From: Betaproteobacteria bacterium | Lineage (GTDB): Bacteria; Bdellovibrionota_B; Oligoflexia; Silvanigrellales; Silvanigrellaceae | Length of the DNA stretch: 64,000 bases | Assembly: GCA_016868315.1 (NCBI GenBank) | Contig: VGHE01000003.1 | Span: forward strand, 309,044-373,043 | Direction of reading: 5' to 3' | Part shown: piece by piece, positions 17,290-26,714 of the stretch | Numbering within the stretch: the stretch's first letter is position 1 | Layout of the letters: the number at the start of each line of letters is the position of its first letter | Position numbers and translations under genes: made by a program | The notes under the pieces: model-generated | Databases searched by the model: none | The model's input: only the letters and a program-made list of their open reading frames with translations | Told to the model about the DNA's origin: nothing

Positions 17290-18441
17290 TCAGTCATTTG
17301 GCGGCAGCTGGATATTGGCCTGCAGAAACCTTGCCACCACCCTTTGATTCAATTCTCTTTCGAGCGGGAAATGCCTTCCTGGGCGGGTACGCACGCGCGC
17401 ACGTACAGTGATTGTGGAGTTTTTGATGGTATCCACACCCAACAACTCAGGGTTGGCGACAATATCGTCCTTGAAGTCGGCCGCGAGCCGAGACAATTCA
17501 CCTGCTAACAACGATAAAACCAAATCAACCTGAGCGCCTACAACGACGACAATTTTGAAATCGATTTGCGAGAAACCACTTGTAGCATTCTCAATCTTTT
17601 TGATTTCACCATTAGGAATCATAAGCAGACTTCCATCGCCCAATCGAATCTTGGTGAGGCGCAGAGTCATGTACTCTACGGTTCCTGTACGGCCTTCAAT
17701 GGTAACAACATCACCGACAGCAAATTGATCTTCAAAAAGAATAAAAAATCCTGCGAAGAGATCACGCACAAGCGATTGAGCACCAAAGCCGATGGCAACA
17801 GACGCAACACCTGCTGTCGCAAGAAGTGGAGCAACACTTACACCAATCTGCTGCAATGCCATCAAGGCACACAACACAAAGACGACCACGTTAACAACGT
17901 AACCCGCTGTGGTCATCAGGGTTGCGCGACGCGCTTCGAGCCGCGGGTGTGAGTTCAAAAGACGCTCGTTGAGACCACCTCGCAAAAGACTGCGCACAGC
18001 CCCTTGAAAAAAACGTGCAATCCAGACTCCAATGACCACGATGATCATGATCTTGAGCATGACGTCAGCGCCCTGCTTGATGAAAAACGAGAATTTTTCA
18101 ACATCGGATGCAAACTGAAGCCGCACAGAATCCTGGCGATCGCGGCTAAGATTCTGCGCCAATTGCTGAAATGCATAAGAGATTAAATTCAACACACCTA
18201 GACCAACCAACGTCCAAGCGAGTGTCTGTATGGAACGTTTGATGGCCTCACCGTAACGGAGCCAAAATGGCTCTGGTGTATGCTGACCCTCTTGCGCATG
18301 CAATTCTGCAGCAACCATACTCTGCCGTGCATGCTCAATGCGGTGCTCCACGATTCTCCGAAGGAGTGCGGAAACGAATAGTGCAATAATTCCAAGACCA
18401 ATGAAGGTCAGAAAGGGCACGGCCGCAGAGTCCAGAAACAT
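17290..18441 (-). CDS. MscS-family mechanosensitive channel
   Basis: 383 residues. Membrane helices lie at about 9-27, 70-90, 128-150 and 185-208, followed by the pore helix VAPLLATAGVASVAIGFGAQ. The family signature QSLVRDLFAGFFILFEDQFAVGD comes next, with the beta domain GTVEYMTLRLTKIRLGDGSL and a C-terminal alpha/beta domain. It gates in the inner membrane to release solutes on osmotic downshock. It belongs to the YbdG/YkuT-like group with an extended N-terminus (about 110 residues more than MscS proper). The neighbouring dedA gene ends 28 bases upstream and may share the transcript. Confidence 0.92.
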   Translation of the reverse strand: MFLDSAAVPFLTFIGLGIIALFVSALLRRIVEHRIEHARQSMVAAELHAQEGQHTPEPFWLRYGEAIKRSIQTLAWTLVGLGVLNLISYAFQQLAQNLSRDRQDSVRLQFASDVEKFSFFIKQGADVMLKIMIIVVIGVWIARFFQGAVRSLLRGGLNERLLNSHPRLEARRATLMTTAGYVVNVVVFVLCALMALQQIGVSVAPLLATAGVASVAIGFGAQSLVRDLFAGFFILFEDQFAVGDVVTIEGRTGTVEYMTLRLTKIRLGDGSLLMIPNGEIKKIENATSGFSQIDFKIVVVVGAQVDLVLSLLAGELSRLAADFKDDIVANPELLGVDTIKNSTITVRARVRTRPGRHFPLERELNQRVVARFLQANIQLPPND

Positions 18442-18469
18442 TATCTCTCCTGGCGATTGAAAATTGAAT

Positions 18470-19129
18470 TCAATTCGTTTCTTCTAGCGCTGAATTGGTT
18501 TCCGAGCTTCTGGACTTCCACCATTTCACCGCAATCGGTAAAACTGAAAGAATTACAATACCAACAACAATCACATGAATATAATCTTTGATTCCAGGAA
18601 CAGAACGACCGAGCAAAAAACCGGCAAACAGCAACGACCAAATCCAAACGAATCCGCCAATCACGTTGTAAGCAGCGAAGCTCTTGTAGGACATCCCCGC
18701 CACACCCGCCACCGTGGGGGCAAATGTACGCACAATCGGGATATAACGTGCAAGAATGATCGTTTTCCCGCCATGTTTCTCATAGAAATCGCGTGTTTGA
18801 TCGAGATGTTTGCGTTTGAAGAGCATGGAATCGGGTCTGTCGTAGAGCGCATGCCCCAATTTGCGCCCAATCCAATACCCCGTTGCATCACCCAAAATCG
18901 CAGCAGCTGTCAGAAGCCACGCCATAGACCAAATGTCCAAATGACCACCTGCAGCGAAAAGATCAGCTGAAAACAACAGAGAGTCACCGGGAAGAAAAAA
19001 GCCGATGAGTAAGCCTGTTTCAGCAAAAATAATAATTGTCAGACCAATTAAACCGACGCTTGCAATCAAAGTTTCAGGATTCTGAAGCCAACCGAGAAGA
19101 GTGTTCATAATAGGCATAAGACTTTCCAT
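18470..19129 (-). CDS. DedA-family membrane protein
   Basis: 219 residues with hydrophobic segments spread over the length. The DedA/VTT-domain signatures are FAETGLLIGFFLPGDSLLF (with the conserved Glu and Pro-Gly-Asp), GDATGYWIGRKLG and RYIPIVRTFAPTVAGVAGM (with the conserved Arg and Pro). Members are inner-membrane proteins linked to lipid-carrier (undecaprenyl phosphate) flipping and to proton-dependent envelope homeostasis. The charged C-terminal tail is cytoplasmic. It lies upstream of the MscS channel gene with a 28-base gap, so a shared envelope-stress transcript is possible. Confidence 0.93.
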   Translation of the reverse strand: MESLMPIMNTLLGWLQNPETLIASVGLIGLTIIIFAETGLLIGFFLPGDSLLFSADLFAAGGHLDIWSMAWLLTAAAILGDATGYWIGRKLGHALYDRPDSMLFKRKHLDQTRDFYEKHGGKTIILARYIPIVRTFAPTVAGVAGMSYKSFAAYNVIGGFVWIWSLLFAGFLLGRSVPGIKDYIHVIVVGIVILSVLPIAVKWWKSRSSETNSALEETN

Positions 19130-19176
19130 GGAACAGCAACCTCCGCTGGCCGTTCACTGTACGCGAGCGGGATGGT

Positions 19177-20385
19177 TCAGAGCAAGTAACCGACGTTGAA
19201 GCCATAGAGAAAATGCGATTCGGCTATCGAGCCTTCTGTACTTCCATCTGGGAAAAAGGCCGCCCCGCGGAATGTCTCAAGTGACAAATCCAGACCAACC
19301 TGGAGGCTCTTGAAGATATAAGCTAGGTTCATTTCAAAAAAGAGAGCACTTGGATTGGTGACCTTTGCATCGATCGGTGAACTTGATTTTGCAGCATCCT
19401 TGATGCGGTTATCGATAATGTATTTAGGACTAAGCAGCATGCCGCCGTTCATTCGCGTTCTGAAGGAATTCACGGGTTGAAACTGTGCCCCTCCCAGCAC
19501 GTAAACACCCGATAAACGGAGGTCACGCAGCGGCGAGAGTTCGAGCGGTGTCTCTGTTGAGCCTGCCGGCGCTTCGAATTTATTGACAACACTTGTGAAA
19601 GCGGTGCTGTAATAACCTGAGCGTAAATCCCCAAACAAGCGTCCTGCCCACAGAGGAATTCGGAGCGCAGCACCTGCACGCAGTTCAGAACGCTTAACAG
19701 CAACTGCGAGTTTGTTCTCTCCACCCGACAGATTTGCAGGTGTGGTCACTTCAACGTCTGAACTCGATGAAACTCTCCGATACAGCCCTTCGACCCCAAT
19801 CGACTGCAGCGGACTTTTGTTTCCGGAAGTGAACGCGAAAGGATAAAGTTCTGCCTCTATATTGAGTGCCGTTAAAACCAGTGGGTAGTCCTCTAAGACC
19901 GACTCACGCGCCACACCTTTGAGCGTGGTGTTCGACAGGGCAGGACCAACGGCCACGGACATTTTTGTAAGTGGAGGCGGACCAGCTTTTTTGCCGCGCG
20001 AAGATGTCCGATTGCTGCGCGCAGTTGGAGCTCCCGCTTTCGAGACATAGGCCTGAAAAAATTTGCGGCAATCACCTTGAGCCCCCACGACGGCTCCAAA
20101 GAGCCGAGTGTCGGTGATGCGCACAATCCGAACTTCTCCGACAACTGCACCCTGCCCCTGAGGACGGCGGGTTGCCGTGAGCACATCTCCCACGGAGGCG
20201 TCGAGTGGACCCCGGATGAGAGTTTTGCAGCGTGCTTCGCGAATGATCTGACCTGCATCAGATGCGAGCGCATGCGGAGCAATAAAAAAAGACACGCTAA
20301 AGGCAATTACGATGCGAACAAATGCATAAAAAAGACCCAACCAATGGAGCCGGGCACGCGCCACAGGCCGCTTAATTCTTTTCAC
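19177..20385 (-). CDS. Exported protein with barrel-like C-terminal half
   Basis: 402 residues. A signal peptide (to about residue 41, PHALASD) is followed by a region of about 80 residues (ASVGDVLTATRRPQG...GEVRIVRITDTRLFGAVVG). That region reads like the small beta-barrel module seen at the end of FlgT-type proteins. A basic linker leads into many alternating beta strands that end in YGFNVGYLL, suggesting an outer-membrane barrel. No named family recognised. Its ATG overlaps the stop of the upstream exported gene as ATGA. The two share the plan of small module plus barrel and probably act together at the outer membrane (inference). Confidence 0.72.
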   Translation of the reverse strand: MKRIKRPVARARLHWLGLFYAFVRIVIAFSVSFFIAPHALASDAGQIIREARCKTLIRGPLDASVGDVLTATRRPQGQGAVVGEVRIVRITDTRLFGAVVGAQGDCRKFFQAYVSKAGAPTARSNRTSSRGKKAGPPPLTKMSVAVGPALSNTTLKGVARESVLEDYPLVLTALNIEAELYPFAFTSGNKSPLQSIGVEGLYRRVSSSSDVEVTTPANLSGGENKLAVAVKRSELRAGAALRIPLWAGRLFGDLRSGYYSTAFTSVVNKFEAPAGSTETPLELSPLRDLRLSGVYVLGGAQFQPVNSFRTRMNGGMLLSPKYIIDNRIKDAAKSSSPIDAKVTNPSALFFEMNLAYIFKSLQVGLDLSLETFRGAAFFPDGSTEGSIAESHFLYGFNVGYLL

Positions 20386-22157
20386 TCAACCACACCCAAT
20401 TTCCAGGTCACTCCCAACATCCACTCCGACCAGCGATCGCCGTCGTCGAGAATGCGCCATTGTACACCCAGACCTTTTGGAGCCATTCCCGGATGAACAT
20501 CCAGTCCAAATTCATAACCAAAAGCTCCCGCCAGCAGACCAGTCATTGAAGGTTTGAATTCACCTTCAAGCGTCCATCCGCCATCAAAACTACGATTCGT
20601 TGATGCAACCCCAAACAGCTCCAAAGCATCAAGTGTTTTTTTGCTTTTTGAGCTTGTCACAGTTCCCGAACTCGCCTGACCTTCAACTCCCCAACGCAAA
20701 GGAAGTTCCGGCATGGCAAGAACAGCGCCCGAGGCCATCATCCCAATCCGACCAGTGATACGGCTTCCCTCAGCATCACCTGTAAAAGACACGTACTCAG
20801 CACCGTAGTTAACATCCCATTCAGGCGAATAGCGGAATCCATCGCGCACAGAAATTTGGTTAATGATTGTCGATGGGAATCCAGAACTCACAGGCCCCTT
20901 GCTGAGTTCAAGAGTTCCTTTGGCAGTCGCTGCACCAATCTTAATTGAGGCTCCTGGTGCCGAAGCGTCGCGTTGCGCCAACGATGCTCCTCCGAAAGGA
21001 GAGATACCACTCGTCATAGCAACTTGTGCCGGCTGAGAAGACGCCTCAGGCAAACGTTCTGCGGAAGTTGCAGCCGACGATGCTGCAGGTGTCCGAACAG
21101 GAGAAGAAGCAGCTAAATTTTCCCGCGCTGCAAAGCCCATACCCGCGGCATCGACACGTCCCTCATTGCGCGCAGCTTGCCACGACGGATCCGGCTTAAA
21201 GCCATCTTGGCGCCAAACAAGCAGTGGTAACTTTCTCTCGGCACCGGTTCCAAATTGGGCTTCTGCTTGCTTCATGAGATCCGGATTGAACTGCACCTTA
21301 CGGCAAAGAGAAGCTCCCTGCTTGGCATCAACGACCTCAAGAGTCATCAGCGTGACCCTCTGATAACGCATGACTTCGCCCGTCTGCGGATGATTTGCTG
21401 CCTGCAAAACAAGCCCAACCTGGAGCTTCTGTCCGTTGGCAACTCCGCGCTCGGTACCAAAGTCAACTCCAATGAGTCCGTTGTTCTCAAAAACAACCCG
21501 ACCATCATGACCAACCGTGTCACTCATGCGACCAATTGTCTGCGCAAAAGCGTTGGTCAATGTGTCCCAGTCGGCTCCGAAGGGCAGAAGAATATCTTCG
21601 CGCGCAATGACGTTGTTGCCACTTGTACCGACGATAGCCAAACGAACGGCCGTATGGTCAGCGGTGAAGTATATTTCCGTTTTCAGCCAAGCGTCCAGAT
21701 CGTATTCCGAGACAAGCTGCGCTTTCTGAAAATTTGAGAGTTCACTCTGTGCAGCACCGCGTCCAGCAACCATTTCACCCGCAATTGCATCCATCGTCCA
21801 GAAGCGTCCGGATGCGTCGGCAACCGCCTTCAGCTGAGTATTGAGACGCAGCGCAAATTCCTCGGGACTCAGAGGCTGTGCAAGCAAACCGCGGAGGGTT
21901 GTCTGATCGCTCAGAGATTTTCTTGCATCTGGAATATTGTGCGCAACGGGCAAAACTCCGAGTCTGCGCAGAGGCACCATAGCTGAGCGTTTGTCCGCGC
22001 GCGCAGAGCCAGACCAAAGGGTCGAAGCCTCAGCTTGTGCAGGCACTCCCATTCCACACAATGCGCTCAAAACTGCCACCGCTGTCAGAGACAAAAGAGC
22101 TTTCTGTGGAACGCCCCTGGTTGTGGCGCGCCCCGCGTGCAATTTACTGCGTCTCAT
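20382..22157 (-). CDS. Large exported protein with FlgT/CsgG-like N-part and barrel-like end
   Basis: 591 residues. A long, basic signal peptide ends near VPAQAEAS (about residue 44). Residues about 60-200 resemble the alpha/beta domain of CsgG/FlgT-like proteins (LGVLPVAH, then paired strands and helices). Residues about 215-300 resemble a FlgT C-terminal-like module (GVDFGTERGVANGQKLQVG...NHPQTGEV). A Ser/Ala/Pro-rich linker (about 340-400) follows, then beta strands ending WMLGVTWKLGVVE. The family likeness is weak and read by eye. First gene of a two-gene unit coupled by ATGA to the next exported protein. Confidence 0.68.
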   Translation of the reverse strand: MRRSKLHAGRATTRGVPQKALLSLTAVAVLSALCGMGVPAQAEASTLWSGSARADKRSAMVPLRRLGVLPVAHNIPDARKSLSDQTTLRGLLAQPLSPEEFALRLNTQLKAVADASGRFWTMDAIAGEMVAGRGAAQSELSNFQKAQLVSEYDLDAWLKTEIYFTADHTAVRLAIVGTSGNNVIAREDILLPFGADWDTLTNAFAQTIGRMSDTVGHDGRVVFENNGLIGVDFGTERGVANGQKLQVGLVLQAANHPQTGEVMRYQRVTLMTLEVVDAKQGASLCRKVQFNPDLMKQAEAQFGTGAERKLPLLVWRQDGFKPDPSWQAARNEGRVDAAGMGFAARENLAASSPVRTPAASSAATSAERLPEASSQPAQVAMTSGISPFGGASLAQRDASAPGASIKIGAATAKGTLELSKGPVSSGFPSTIINQISVRDGFRYSPEWDVNYGAEYVSFTGDAEGSRITGRIGMMASGAVLAMPELPLRWGVEGQASSGTVTSSKSKKTLDALELFGVASTNRSFDGGWTLEGEFKPSMTGLLAGAFGYEFGLDVHPGMAPKGLGVQWRILDDGDRWSEWMLGVTWKLGVVE

Positions 22158-22274
22158 GGAATGAGCCTCCGGTTTATCAACACTTCAAAAATACCATCAC
22201 CTCGGGCAAGACCGCTATTTTTGACGAGCCGACGCAAAATTGGCAGGATAACCCCCAGGCACGAGGGCATCCGC

Positions 22275-22916
22275 TTGAAAGCAAAATGGGGCATCACAAC
22301 ACTGACACTTTTTGCTGTGGTTTTTCCCGTTTTTAGCTTGGCACTCACAAATGCTCTGGTTCTTGCCGGTGTGCCACTCCACAGCTCGCCCCCACCTCTC
22401 CCCGCTTCAGCCTCGCCAAACGGCGCCGAAGAAACGACACTCATCGTGTTGGGTGCAGGGGTGCACCGCCAGGAACTTTCGGGAATGCTGAAATGCCGCA
22501 TGCACAAAGCTATCGACCTGTTTGCGCGTGAACGCGGCAAAAAAATCCTACTCTCGGGGGATGGCACCGATCCCCATTACAATGAGACGAAAGCCATGAA
22601 GAGCTATGCGCTCCAAAATGGACTCACACAGGACAATCTTCTGAGCGATCCGCTGGGATATTCAACTTACGACTCTTTGCGCCGAGCGATTGAAGTCTTC
22701 GGAATCCGCAAAGGTGTTATTGTGACCCAGGATTTCCACCTCAAGCGTGCCCTTTGGCTTGCACACAGCTTCGGGATTGCAGCGCAGGGGGTCTCTTGTG
22801 ACAATGGGAACTCTTCAATCTTTTATGACCTGCGGGAAATCCCTGCGCGTGCCAAAGATGTGTTTCTGCGCTGGTTCGATTTCGAGCCACGCAGCAGCCG
22901 AGACCAAATCTTCTGA
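22275..22916 (+). CDS. SanA/ElyC/YdcF-type DUF218 protein
   Basis: About 213 residues from TTG 22275. One N-terminal hydrophobic segment lies at about residues 6-33. The DUF218 domain follows, with the strand TTLIVLGAGVHRQELSGML, the motif ILLSGDG, NETKAMKSYALQNGL and VIVTQDFHLKRALWLAHSFGI (the conserved His-x-x-Arg-Ala). The family includes SanA (vancomycin tolerance) and ElyC (envelope carbohydrate), so an envelope role is likely. The TTG has GAGGG seven bases upstream and starts just before the membrane segment. An ATG at 22161 would add 38 residues but leaves only three bases to the divergent gene. Confidence 0.8.
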   Translation: MKAKWGITTLTLFAVVFPVFSLALTNALVLAGVPLHSSPPPLPASASPNGAEETTLIVLGAGVHRQELSGMLKCRMHKAIDLFARERGKKILLSGDGTDPHYNETKAMKSYALQNGLTQDNLLSDPLGYSTYDSLRRAIEVFGIRKGVIVTQDFHLKRALWLAHSFGIAAQGVSCDNGNSSIFYDLREIPARAKDVFLRWFDFEPRSSRDQIF

Positions 22917-22931
22917 CTTCTTGGCTCTCGA

Positions 22932-25028
22932 TTAAAGCGCTTTACCCGATCCAGACGTTGCTGATTTGGCCATTGCATTGCGAGCTGCTTCGCGCTTGTA
23001 GAATTCTTGAGACACTTTCACAGCTTTTACAACATCGGGCAGCACACGAGTTTTGCGGACGCGACCATTCCAATGCGTAATCCGCGCACGCACCGGCTGC
23101 CCCTCTTCCCCTGAAGTCACGACGGCCAAAGCCGCGAGTTCCGAAAGGCGAGTGTCACCTGGCGTTGCACTCTGCTGAAAGAGTGCAAGAGGAGTTGAAT
23201 CACGCAAACCAAAACTCACCATGCTCGGAAATGAAATTTCTACAAAATCACCACCCTGCTTGAGGATATGCGCTTCGAACGGAAAGGAATCGAGGAAGTT
23301 TTGAAAAAACTGACGCGAAATTCGCTCCGGAAGCGCGGTTCCGTCTTTGCCGAAGTGAGACTCCTTTTCAAAAAAAATCCGACCATCGGGACTTGAGGCT
23401 GCCAATCTCAGGCTCTGTTCACTGTCGTTGTAATCAATTGAGAGCGCAAAATCCCATTCGCCCGCAAGATGAGTTTGCTGCCAACCGCGCACCACCAAAT
23501 CCGTTGCACTCTCACCCGCAGCTGAAATCCGCGCTTGCACCTCTCCTGAGACCACTGTTTTAATGCTCGACTGCTGCATCAAGCGTGCCATAAAATCGCG
23601 CCGCCAACGGCGTAGACTCGAGGACTTCAATACACCCTGAAAGGAACGCCCCTCGTTCTTTTCCAACAGAGCCAGTGCAGGCAAATAAGGTTCTTCCGCA
23701 GCCACCAAAAAATTCATCGGTCTGCTCTGGAGACCCGGGATATCGTCGGGGCGAACAAAAAATTCCGCAGGTCTTGCCTTACGCACAACGACCTTGGAAG
23801 GCTGCTGTTCAGGGGTTTTCGTGGTGTTGTACATGGCAAATCCATCTTGCCCAGAGACTGCCAACTTGCCTAGATTCGAAGAAATCTCAAACTGCGGAAT
23901 TTTGCGCAAATAACCATAAGCTTCCTGCTGAACCAGAACACCCACGCCCGTGCCACTTTGCAGGTCGAGACGCAGCCTTGGTTCGCCACCAACTCGCGAG
24001 AGCTTCGCAGGAAAACTGCGAGGCGCACAGCAGTCATGAAAGACCGTAACGGTTTCACCCCAAAACTCTGCAGGAATCTTCGCCTGCAGCGAGCCATCTG
24101 CGCGGGTCTCACCGAGCTCTCGAACTCTGTTATCCTTGAGACGGCTCGTGTAGACAACTGCACCCTGCAAGGGCTTCCCTTCAAAGAAGGTCTCGATGCG
24201 CAGGGGTTTGTCCACCGCCAATCCACCTGAGGGCTCGACCGATGTGCGCGTTTCAACAACAGTCACACTCTCTGGACGCTTGGCTTCCAATTCAGTCTCG
24301 CGGATTTGCCCCAAGGATATTTGCTTTTGCTCGAGCTGGTCGGACTGAATCGTTTCTGACTCTGCAAGACGAATCAAGGGAACTCTATTCTGAAGCACTG
24401 AAGCTTGGCACACACTGTCGGAGAAGCCTGCCACGATGCACGTCCAGACTGATGTGCGCCCTTGTTCGAGGCTCTTCGACAAAGAAACCCATTGATTCGG
24501 ATTGAGTCCGAAAGTCGCAGCAGCAGAGACATCCAGAAGCTCTTCCTCATTGAGCCCCGTGACTTCGGGCAAGAGAGGAGCAGTGACCGTGGGTAAGTCG
24601 ATGGAAAAATCCTGGCGTGTAGCTGAATCAGAAATTTCCGACTCTGAAGCAACTGGTTCAGCATTTGGGGATGGGATGATCGGCAGCATAATCTTCATCT
24701 CATTGCCACGCACCCAAGGAACCCAGGACACCTCTGCGCGCAGAGTTTTTGAAAGATGAGCGGGCTCAAGTCTGGGATCTGTCACGGTGAGCAGAGCAGA
24801 ATCAAGCGCATAGCGACGCCCTGTGAAGACAACCGTTCCCTTTTCATCAGTGACCACAACGTCACGCTCACCGAGCGCAACCCAAGCCCCGGATAAAACT
24901 CCCTGAGCATCCACAACGCGCACGCGGAGCTGATAAGGGGTGCGCGCCACAACTACGGCACCTGCGGCAACAGCCGTGAAAACAACCGCTGCGCTTCCCA
25001 ATCTCAACATCCATTTGGCGTCATTCAT
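22932..25028 (-). CDS. Large membrane-anchored protein with carboxypeptidase-regulatory-like repeats
   Basis: 698 residues of no family I recognise. An N-terminal hydrophobic segment (about 8-28) acts as uncleaved anchor or signal. Directly after it, YQLRVRVVDAQGVLSGAWVALG...DEKGTVVF has the look of a carboxypeptidase-regulatory/Ig-like domain, and a second such unit appears near 290-340 (PLQGAVVYTSRL...GETRADGSLQAKI). The rest is mixed, with paired cysteines WTCIVAGFSDSVC and HDCCAPR. The ATG at 25028 follows AAGGGGA; a GTG 21 bases upstream is less likely. A periplasmic or surface-exposed structural role is inferred from the anchor and domains. Confidence 0.68.
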   Translation of the reverse strand: MNDAKWMLRLGSAAVVFTAVAAGAVVVARTPYQLRVRVVDAQGVLSGAWVALGERDVVVTDEKGTVVFTGRRYALDSALLTVTDPRLEPAHLSKTLRAEVSWVPWVRGNEMKIMLPIIPSPNAEPVASESEISDSATRQDFSIDLPTVTAPLLPEVTGLNEEELLDVSAAATFGLNPNQWVSLSKSLEQGRTSVWTCIVAGFSDSVCQASVLQNRVPLIRLAESETIQSDQLEQKQISLGQIRETELEAKRPESVTVVETRTSVEPSGGLAVDKPLRIETFFEGKPLQGAVVYTSRLKDNRVRELGETRADGSLQAKIPAEFWGETVTVFHDCCAPRSFPAKLSRVGGEPRLRLDLQSGTGVGVLVQQEAYGYLRKIPQFEISSNLGKLAVSGQDGFAMYNTTKTPEQQPSKVVVRKARPAEFFVRPDDIPGLQSRPMNFLVAAEEPYLPALALLEKNEGRSFQGVLKSSSLRRWRRDFMARLMQQSSIKTVVSGEVQARISAAGESATDLVVRGWQQTHLAGEWDFALSIDYNDSEQSLRLAASSPDGRIFFEKESHFGKDGTALPERISRQFFQNFLDSFPFEAHILKQGGDFVEISFPSMVSFGLRDSTPLALFQQSATPGDTRLSELAALAVVTSGEEGQPVRARITHWNGRVRKTRVLPDVVKAVKVSQEFYKREAARNAMAKSATSGSGKAL

Positions 25029-25178
25029 CGATGTGAATCCCCTTCCCACTCATTGTACGCAAAGAGCATGCATTTGTGCGTATAGGTGTGGCAATTATGA
25101 CTCCCTCGAAGAGCGTTGCCAAACCCCGATAAAGCGTGCAATAGTTGAGATTTCTTGGGCTAAATAGACGAGGAAAGT

Positions 25179-26642
25179 ATGACTCCATCAAATCAACGCC
25201 CTGTTCGGGTGCGCATTGCCCCCAGTCCCACGGGCGATCCTCATATTGGAACCGCCTACATTGCCTTATTCAACTATGCTTTCGCCAAAAAACACGGCGG
25301 AAAATTCATCGTCCGGATTGAGGACACCGACCAAACCCGTTTTCGCAAAGACAGCGAAGCCATGATTCTCGAAAGTCTGCGCTGGGTTGGCCTACCCTGG
25401 GACGAAGGTCCCGACGTTGGCGGTCCACATGCACCCTACCGTCAAAGTGAGCGCACGCAGCTCTACCGCGAGTACGCTCAAGTTTTACTCGACAAAGGAC
25501 ACGCCTACCGCTGTTTCTGTTCAGGAGAGCGTCTTGAATCAGTGCGCAAGGAACGCATGGCTCAGAAATTGCAGGGCGGATACGACCGCCAGTGCCGCAA
25601 CTTATCTGCGGAAGAATCTGCGCTACGAGCCAAGAACGGGGAGTCGTTCACTATTCGCATGAAAATGCCCCTGACCGGCAAGACCATTTTCAACGATGGC
25701 CTGCGCGGTGATCTCGAATTCGAAAATGATGGCATCGACGATCAAGTTCTTCTAAAGTCTGATGGATTCCCAACCTATCACCTTGCCAATGTGGTTGATG
25801 ACCACGAAATGCAAATCTCTCACGTCATTCGCGGCGAAGAGTGGATCTCATCCACCCCCAAGCACGTTGTTCTGTACGATATGTTTGGCTGGCAGCGTCC
25901 AGAATTTACTCATCTGCCCTTGTTGCGCAACGCAGACAAAAGCAAAATCTCGAAGCGTAAACAACCAACCAGTATCAATTACTATCGCCGCAAGGGCATC
26001 CTTCCTGATGCACTGCGCAACTACCTTGCGTTGATGGGTTGGTCATATGGTGAAGACAAGGAAATTTTTTCAACCTCTGAAATGGTCGAACATTTCGAGC
26101 TCCAGCGCATGACGCTCGGTGGACCAGTGTTCGACCTCGAGAAGCTCGCATGGCTCAACGGCCACTACATGCGAGCAATGAGCACATCCGATTACGTTCA
26201 TTTTCTTCAAAGAGAGCTTTTCTCAACAGAGCATCTTCAGAGAATTGTTCCGCTCATCCGCGACCGTATCGAGAAGTTTGAAGACTTCATTGGTGCAACA
26301 CACTTCTTTTTCTCAGGTGATTTGAAATTCGATGCAGCTTTGCTGCTTCCAAAAGGCCGCTCGCCAGCTGACACAGCTCAGGCTCTTGCAGATGCACTCG
26401 ATGCGCTCGAGACAATTGAAGCTTGGACAGTCGCTGAAATCACCAATGCTATGGAACAATTTCTTGTCGCCAAGAATCTCAAGGCCAAAGATATCTATAT
26501 GCCACTGCGCGTAGCCACGACTGGCGCAAAGGAAACTCCACCGCTGTTCGAATCACTTGAAGTTATCGGAAAAGAGATGGTGCGACGCCGCGTGCGTTGC
26601 GCCATCGGAGCGCTAAACGCACTGGCCGCTAGTTCACCCTGA
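25179..26642 (+). CDS. gltX: Glutamyl-tRNA synthetase
   Basis: 487 residues, class I synthetase. The HIGH motif is HIGT (22-25) within APSPTGDPHIGTAY. The KMSKS-like loop is KISKR (256-260). FIVRIEDTDQTR and VIRGEEWISSTPKHV are diagnostic for GluRS/GlnRS. It charges tRNA-Glu (and possibly tRNA-Gln, if the cell uses the amidotransferase route) in the cytoplasm. GAGGAAAG precedes the ATG. The zinc-like region CFCSGERLESVRKERM is present. M16 peptidase follows 72 bases downstream on the same strand. Confidence 0.96.
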   Translation: MTPSNQRPVRVRIAPSPTGDPHIGTAYIALFNYAFAKKHGGKFIVRIEDTDQTRFRKDSEAMILESLRWVGLPWDEGPDVGGPHAPYRQSERTQLYREYAQVLLDKGHAYRCFCSGERLESVRKERMAQKLQGGYDRQCRNLSAEESALRAKNGESFTIRMKMPLTGKTIFNDGLRGDLEFENDGIDDQVLLKSDGFPTYHLANVVDDHEMQISHVIRGEEWISSTPKHVVLYDMFGWQRPEFTHLPLLRNADKSKISKRKQPTSINYYRRKGILPDALRNYLALMGWSYGEDKEIFSTSEMVEHFELQRMTLGGPVFDLEKLAWLNGHYMRAMSTSDYVHFLQRELFSTEHLQRIVPLIRDRIEKFEDFIGATHFFFSGDLKFDAALLLPKGRSPADTAQALADALDALETIEAWTVAEITNAMEQFLVAKNLKAKDIYMPLRVATTGAKETPPLFESLEVIGKEMVRRRVRCAIGALNALAASSP

Positions 26643-26714
26643 ACCTGCGATTCGTGCACAGTTTATTTTTTGTCTGAGACCCGCATTAGCCCGAACTGCA
26701 AGGAGCGCATTCAC

